NCBI GenBank assembly: GCA_021820405.1 | Contig: JAKADQ010000004.1 | Location: 1 to 37,817 of the forward strand | DNA from: Thermoplasmata archaeon | GTDB lineage: Archaea; Thermoplasmatota; Thermoplasmata; Thermoplasmatales; Thermoplasmataceae | Length of the DNA stretch: 37,817 nucleotides | Direction of reading: 5' to 3' | Shown: positions 35,415 through 37,817 of the stretch, piece after piece | How positions within the stretch are numbered: position 1 is the stretch's first letter | Layout: every line of letters begins with the position of its first letter | The notes under the pieces: model-generated | What the model saw: only the letters and a program-made list of their open reading frames with translations | Told to the model about the DNA's origin: nothing | Database searches by the model: none | Translations under genes and position numbers: made by a program

Positions 35415-35696
35415 ATGGCGATTTTTAGACGTGAATACGATAAGGATAAGGGTGTGGCAACCTACCATTGTGATGAGCATGGCTTCAAGGCATCGGATCC
35501 TGCCCACGTTGAAGAACACCTGAAACAACATGGCAAATCTGCTGCAGGCTTCTGGAAGAAGAGACATGATCATGAGAAAAATGTCACTGTTTATCACTGC
35601 GATCACCACGATTTTGAATCGTATGACCCAATGGAAATTGAGGAACACGAGAGGTCTCATGCTCTGATGATGGGTGGCGGTTGGGGCATTCTTTAA
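35415..35696 (+). CDS. Two-finger zinc protein with C-x2-H-x12-H-x3-H repeats
   Basis: A 93-aa protein made of two copies of the same unit. The first has C19, H22, H35, H39 in YHCDEHGFKASDPAHVEEH; the second has C62, H65, H78, H82 in YHCDHHDFESYDPMEIEEH. The spacing C-x2-H-x12-H-x3-H is that of a C2H2 finger with the second cysteine replaced by histidine (CHHH). The fingers are joined by a linker of about 20 residues rich in K, R and G. It is probably zinc binding and may act on nucleic acids or other proteins. The short MMGGGWGIL tail is odd. Confidence 0.75.
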   Translation: MAIFRREYDKDKGVATYHCDEHGFKASDPAHVEEHLKQHGKSAAGFWKKRHDHEKNVTVYHCDHHDFESYDPMEIEEHERSHALMMGGGWGIL

Positions 35697-35814
35697 CTTT
35701 CAATTTACAGCAATCAACAAAAAATTCTTCATTTTTTAGTTTTTAGAATTGTATGAAGCAACAATTTCAATCAATGAGCTTCTGTATTTGGGGAAAATAA
35801 AATTGTTTTGAAAA

Positions 35815-36621
35815 TTAGAACATTTCAAGCAGCGAGTCCATTCCCCTGACCAGGCCATGCATGTTTTTTACTTTCCTGGCTGCTATTAAAGTGCCCTTGA
35901 TATACGGTTCGGCGCCGCTACCGCCCTCAAACCTTATGGTTAATCTTTCGTCTGGGTTTCCAAACATGACCTCTGCACCTATTATGTACCCTGGCAATCT
36001 GATGGAATGTGTCTGTATCCCATTGAGTGAAAGACCCCTGCTTTCCGCATGTCCCTTTGTGCTTTTGACAGGTATCTCTATATCTGGCCGTTTTACCTTA
36101 TACAGGCGATTTCCCAGCTCGAGAGCTGTGCCACTCGGAGAATCGATCTTGCTATCCGAGGCAAAGTCTATAATTTCCCAGCTTTTCATGAACCTGGCTG
36201 CGATCTCTGAGAAATGAAGAGCGAGTGCGGCTGAAACTGAATAGTTCCCGGCAGCAAACACACCTACACCTTTCTTTCTGGAAAGATTATCTATTTCCTC
36301 ATAGTCTGCATCAGATAAACCGGAAGTACCGATGACAACATTAACGCCACGATCAATTGCTTTTTCAACATTTGATTTGACAATATCAGGTGATGTGTAG
36401 TCTATGAGAACGTCAGCTGTCTTGTTAAGGGCTTCTGAAACTGATTCGGAGATAGTGAGAGTAAAACCTGGTATGTCGAGTATTTTTCCTAGATCCTTGC
36501 CAGAATTTTTTCTGGAAACACCACCTACAAGATCAAAATCAACTGAATTAATGACTGCACGTGCAAGTGGCTTTCCAACCCAGCCGGTGACTCCCGCTAT
36601 ACATAATCTAATTTTTTCCAT
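35815..36621 (-). CDS. dapB: DapB homolog (dihydrodipicolinate reductase family)
   Basis: A 268-aa NAD(P)H-dependent oxidoreductase related to 4-hydroxy-tetrahydrodipicolinate reductase of lysine synthesis. The N-terminal Rossmann motif is AGVTGWVGKPLA. VLIDYTSPDIV, VVIGTSGLS, FAAGNYSVSAALALHF and DSPSGTALELG all match the family. However, the catalytic segment that is usually E-A-H-H-R-H-K reads DFASDSK here: the lysine is kept but the histidines are absent. HAESRGLSLNGIQTHSIRLPGYIIGAEVMFG completes the C-terminal domain. I use the ATG at 36621; the longer frame begins with a TTG. Its true substrate is therefore open, and no other dap gene is in the window. Confidence 0.82.
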   Translation of the reverse strand: MEKIRLCIAGVTGWVGKPLARAVINSVDFDLVGGVSRKNSGKDLGKILDIPGFTLTISESVSEALNKTADVLIDYTSPDIVKSNVEKAIDRGVNVVIGTSGLSDADYEEIDNLSRKKGVGVFAAGNYSVSAALALHFSEIAARFMKSWEIIDFASDSKIDSPSGTALELGNRLYKVKRPDIEIPVKSTKGHAESRGLSLNGIQTHSIRLPGYIIGAEVMFGNPDERLTIRFEGGSGAEPYIKGTLIAARKVKNMHGLVRGMDSLLEMF

Positions 36622-36755
36622 CGTAATCAATACCGAGAGATTATTATTACTTATCTTGTGCGTTAATAGACATATAAAAAAAACAACCCCGTCCGAATTA
36701 AAAATAATATGCCAACTTGTAATAAATTAACAGCGTGCTGTGGACAGGATCGTCT

Positions 36756-37373
36756 TTAAATTTTTATGGGAGCTCTATTTTTCGATGTTCTGCTTTCATA
36801 TGATGTAATTATTTTGACCAGTTCCTTTCCTGTTTCTGTTAATCTATATACATTTAAGGACCTAAGTGAAAACTGCATTTTGACGAGATTCGACGCCTCT
36901 AGAATTCTTATGTTTCTGTCAACCTCTTTCCAGTCAGTATTTGTAATCTTTACAATTTCATTTCTCAGTTTTGGCGTTTCCAGTGCCTGCATTATTGCAA
37001 GCCTCCTTGGTCCTCCACGGCTGGAAAATATCCTGTATATGTCCCGATCAAAACCTTCTTTGTCGATCATTTTTCTAAGTGTTCCATTAAATTGAAGCCT
37101 TTTTGTTGATATGATTTCATATACAGTTAAAACCCAGCCAAGTATTCCAATGTAGATTGTAACAGCTAATAAGGATCTACTTATATCATCTCTGGATTCA
37201 GCTGGTCCAGCATATAAGCCATACGAACCCAGTACTGATAGGTTTTTCATTGTGAGAAAGAGAAAGATTGCATATAGAGAGACTATCGCAGAAATAGCGG
37301 CTAAGATCAATATTTTTGCATGTTCCCTCTTCACGTTGTTTTCAGTTCTACCTTTTATATTAACATTTCCCAT
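36756..37373 (-). CDS. Membrane-tethered winged-helix regulator
   Basis: A 205-aa protein. Residues about 20-42 (ILILAAISAIVSLYAIFLFL) and 68-88 (LLAVTIYIGILGWVLTVYEI) are membrane spans; the C-terminal 90 residues are a winged helix of ArsR-like type, with LAIMQALETPKLRNEIVKIT and NIRILEASNLVKMQFSLRSL followed by YRLTETGKELV. Such proteins put a DNA-binding domain at the inner face of the membrane. It is divergent from the exported-protein gene at 37417 with only 43 bp between the starts, so it may control that gene and its own. Confidence 0.8.
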   Translation of the reverse strand: MGNVNIKGRTENNVKREHAKILILAAISAIVSLYAIFLFLTMKNLSVLGSYGLYAGPAESRDDISRSLLAVTIYIGILGWVLTVYEIISTKRLQFNGTLRKMIDKEGFDRDIYRIFSSRGGPRRLAIMQALETPKLRNEIVKITNTDWKEVDRNIRILEASNLVKMQFSLRSLNVYRLTETGKELVKIITSYESRTSKNRAPIKI

Positions 37374-37416
37374 ATTCTATGGGAAATCCGTCTATATCTG
37401 TTATCGATACTATACT

Positions 37417-37817
37417 ATGAACATGAAGGTAGTGTATGCTTTGATTATATCATCGATGATCATGGTCTCTGGAATAGCTACCTTGCTGCATGTGGATACG
37501 AGCCAAATCACAGGTCATAATCCTTCCTTTTCTGACCTGAAAACGGGCGCACACATCATGATTACAGAAAAGGACACAAAAATGCTCGGAGGGGCCATGA
37601 TAACAAGTTTCAAGAATAATGGATACTATGCAGTCATTTACAATCTGTATCTGCCGATTACATCTATTATTACAGGAAGCTGGATTTCTTCGGTTAACTC
37701 ATTGGTATGGATAGAGGGGGTAAATGAGGCATATATGGAAGCTCCATATCCACATTCTACACAGGGTTACCTCAACCAGTCTCTTTTACCGGGAAATTAT
37801 AAATTGATTTTTGGAGG
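37417..37817 (+). CDS. Exported protein, N-terminal part (runs off the window)
   Basis: The frame is open to the end of the window, giving 133 residues. The start MNMKVVYALIISSMIMVSGIA (residues 1-18 form the hydrophobic core) is a signal peptide or anchor. What follows is a beta-type sequence with repeated aromatic and glycine residues (NNGYYAVIYNLYLPIT, YLNQSLLPGNYKLIF), like other envelope proteins of this lineage; an NQS sequon is present. The divergent regulator starts 43 bp away, so the two share one promoter region. The domain content beyond the edge is unknown. Confidence 0.65.
   Translation, partial: MNMKVVYALIISSMIMVSGIATLLHVDTSQITGHNPSFSDLKTGAHIMITEKDTKMLGGAMITSFKNNGYYAVIYNLYLPITSIITGSWISSVNSLVWIEGVNEAYMEAPYPHSTQGYLNQSLLPGNYKLIFG

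Overview
This window looks like chromosome of a thermoacidophilic archaeon of the Thermoplasmatales type (inference). What points that way: an archaeal/eukaryotic-type ribosomal protein L15e, a class II tRNA-Ser, TATA boxes 20-30 nt before many start codons (several genes look leaderless), a giant wall-less-type surface protein built from FTExGLPxGxxW repeats, and many N-glycosylation sequons. I cannot name the species.

Layout. 1-350: end of an AMP-forming acyl-CoA synthetase. 351-1735: non-coding stretch with transposase and IS605-type debris. 1.7-27 kb: an accessory region. It holds five members of one uncharacterised protein family (1736, 2701, 5205, 11806, 17167), a coupled pair for a small membrane-anchored surface protein and a cytosolic partner (5065-3930), a 1262-aa surface protein (10056-6268), a double-HTH regulator (11213-10251), broken small genes and a broken tnpB (11.4-14.6 kb), then a SAM methyltransferase and DUF72 pair. 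From 17.1 to 25.3 kb lies the most interesting part: a paralog of the family, a 1061-aa STAND-type NTPase with two P-loops, a small helical protein convergent with it, and a 1039-aa fusion of a protein kinase to a SAMHD1/dGTPase-like HD phosphohydrolase. A nearly intact IS5-type element follows (25486-26606).

From 27 kb on the content is ordinary: tRNA-Ser(UGA), a GNAT acetyltransferase behind rpl15e, secreted and hypothetical proteins, a MarR-MFS operon with a clear operator palindrome, an AlkZ-like winged-helix protein, a cupin gene split by a homopolymer frameshift, a SpoIIM-like membrane protein, two small zinc proteins, a DapB homolog lacking the usual histidines, a membrane-tethered winged-helix regulator and the start of an exported protein running off the end.

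How it fits together (inference): the STAND NTPase, its small convergent neighbour and the kinase-HD fusion have the domain types of antiviral immunity (sensor/ATPase, signalling kinase, dNTP hydrolase) and lie among mobile elements, so they form a candidate undescribed archaeal defence module. The five-copy paralog family is a second unknown, with no recognisable enzymatic motif.
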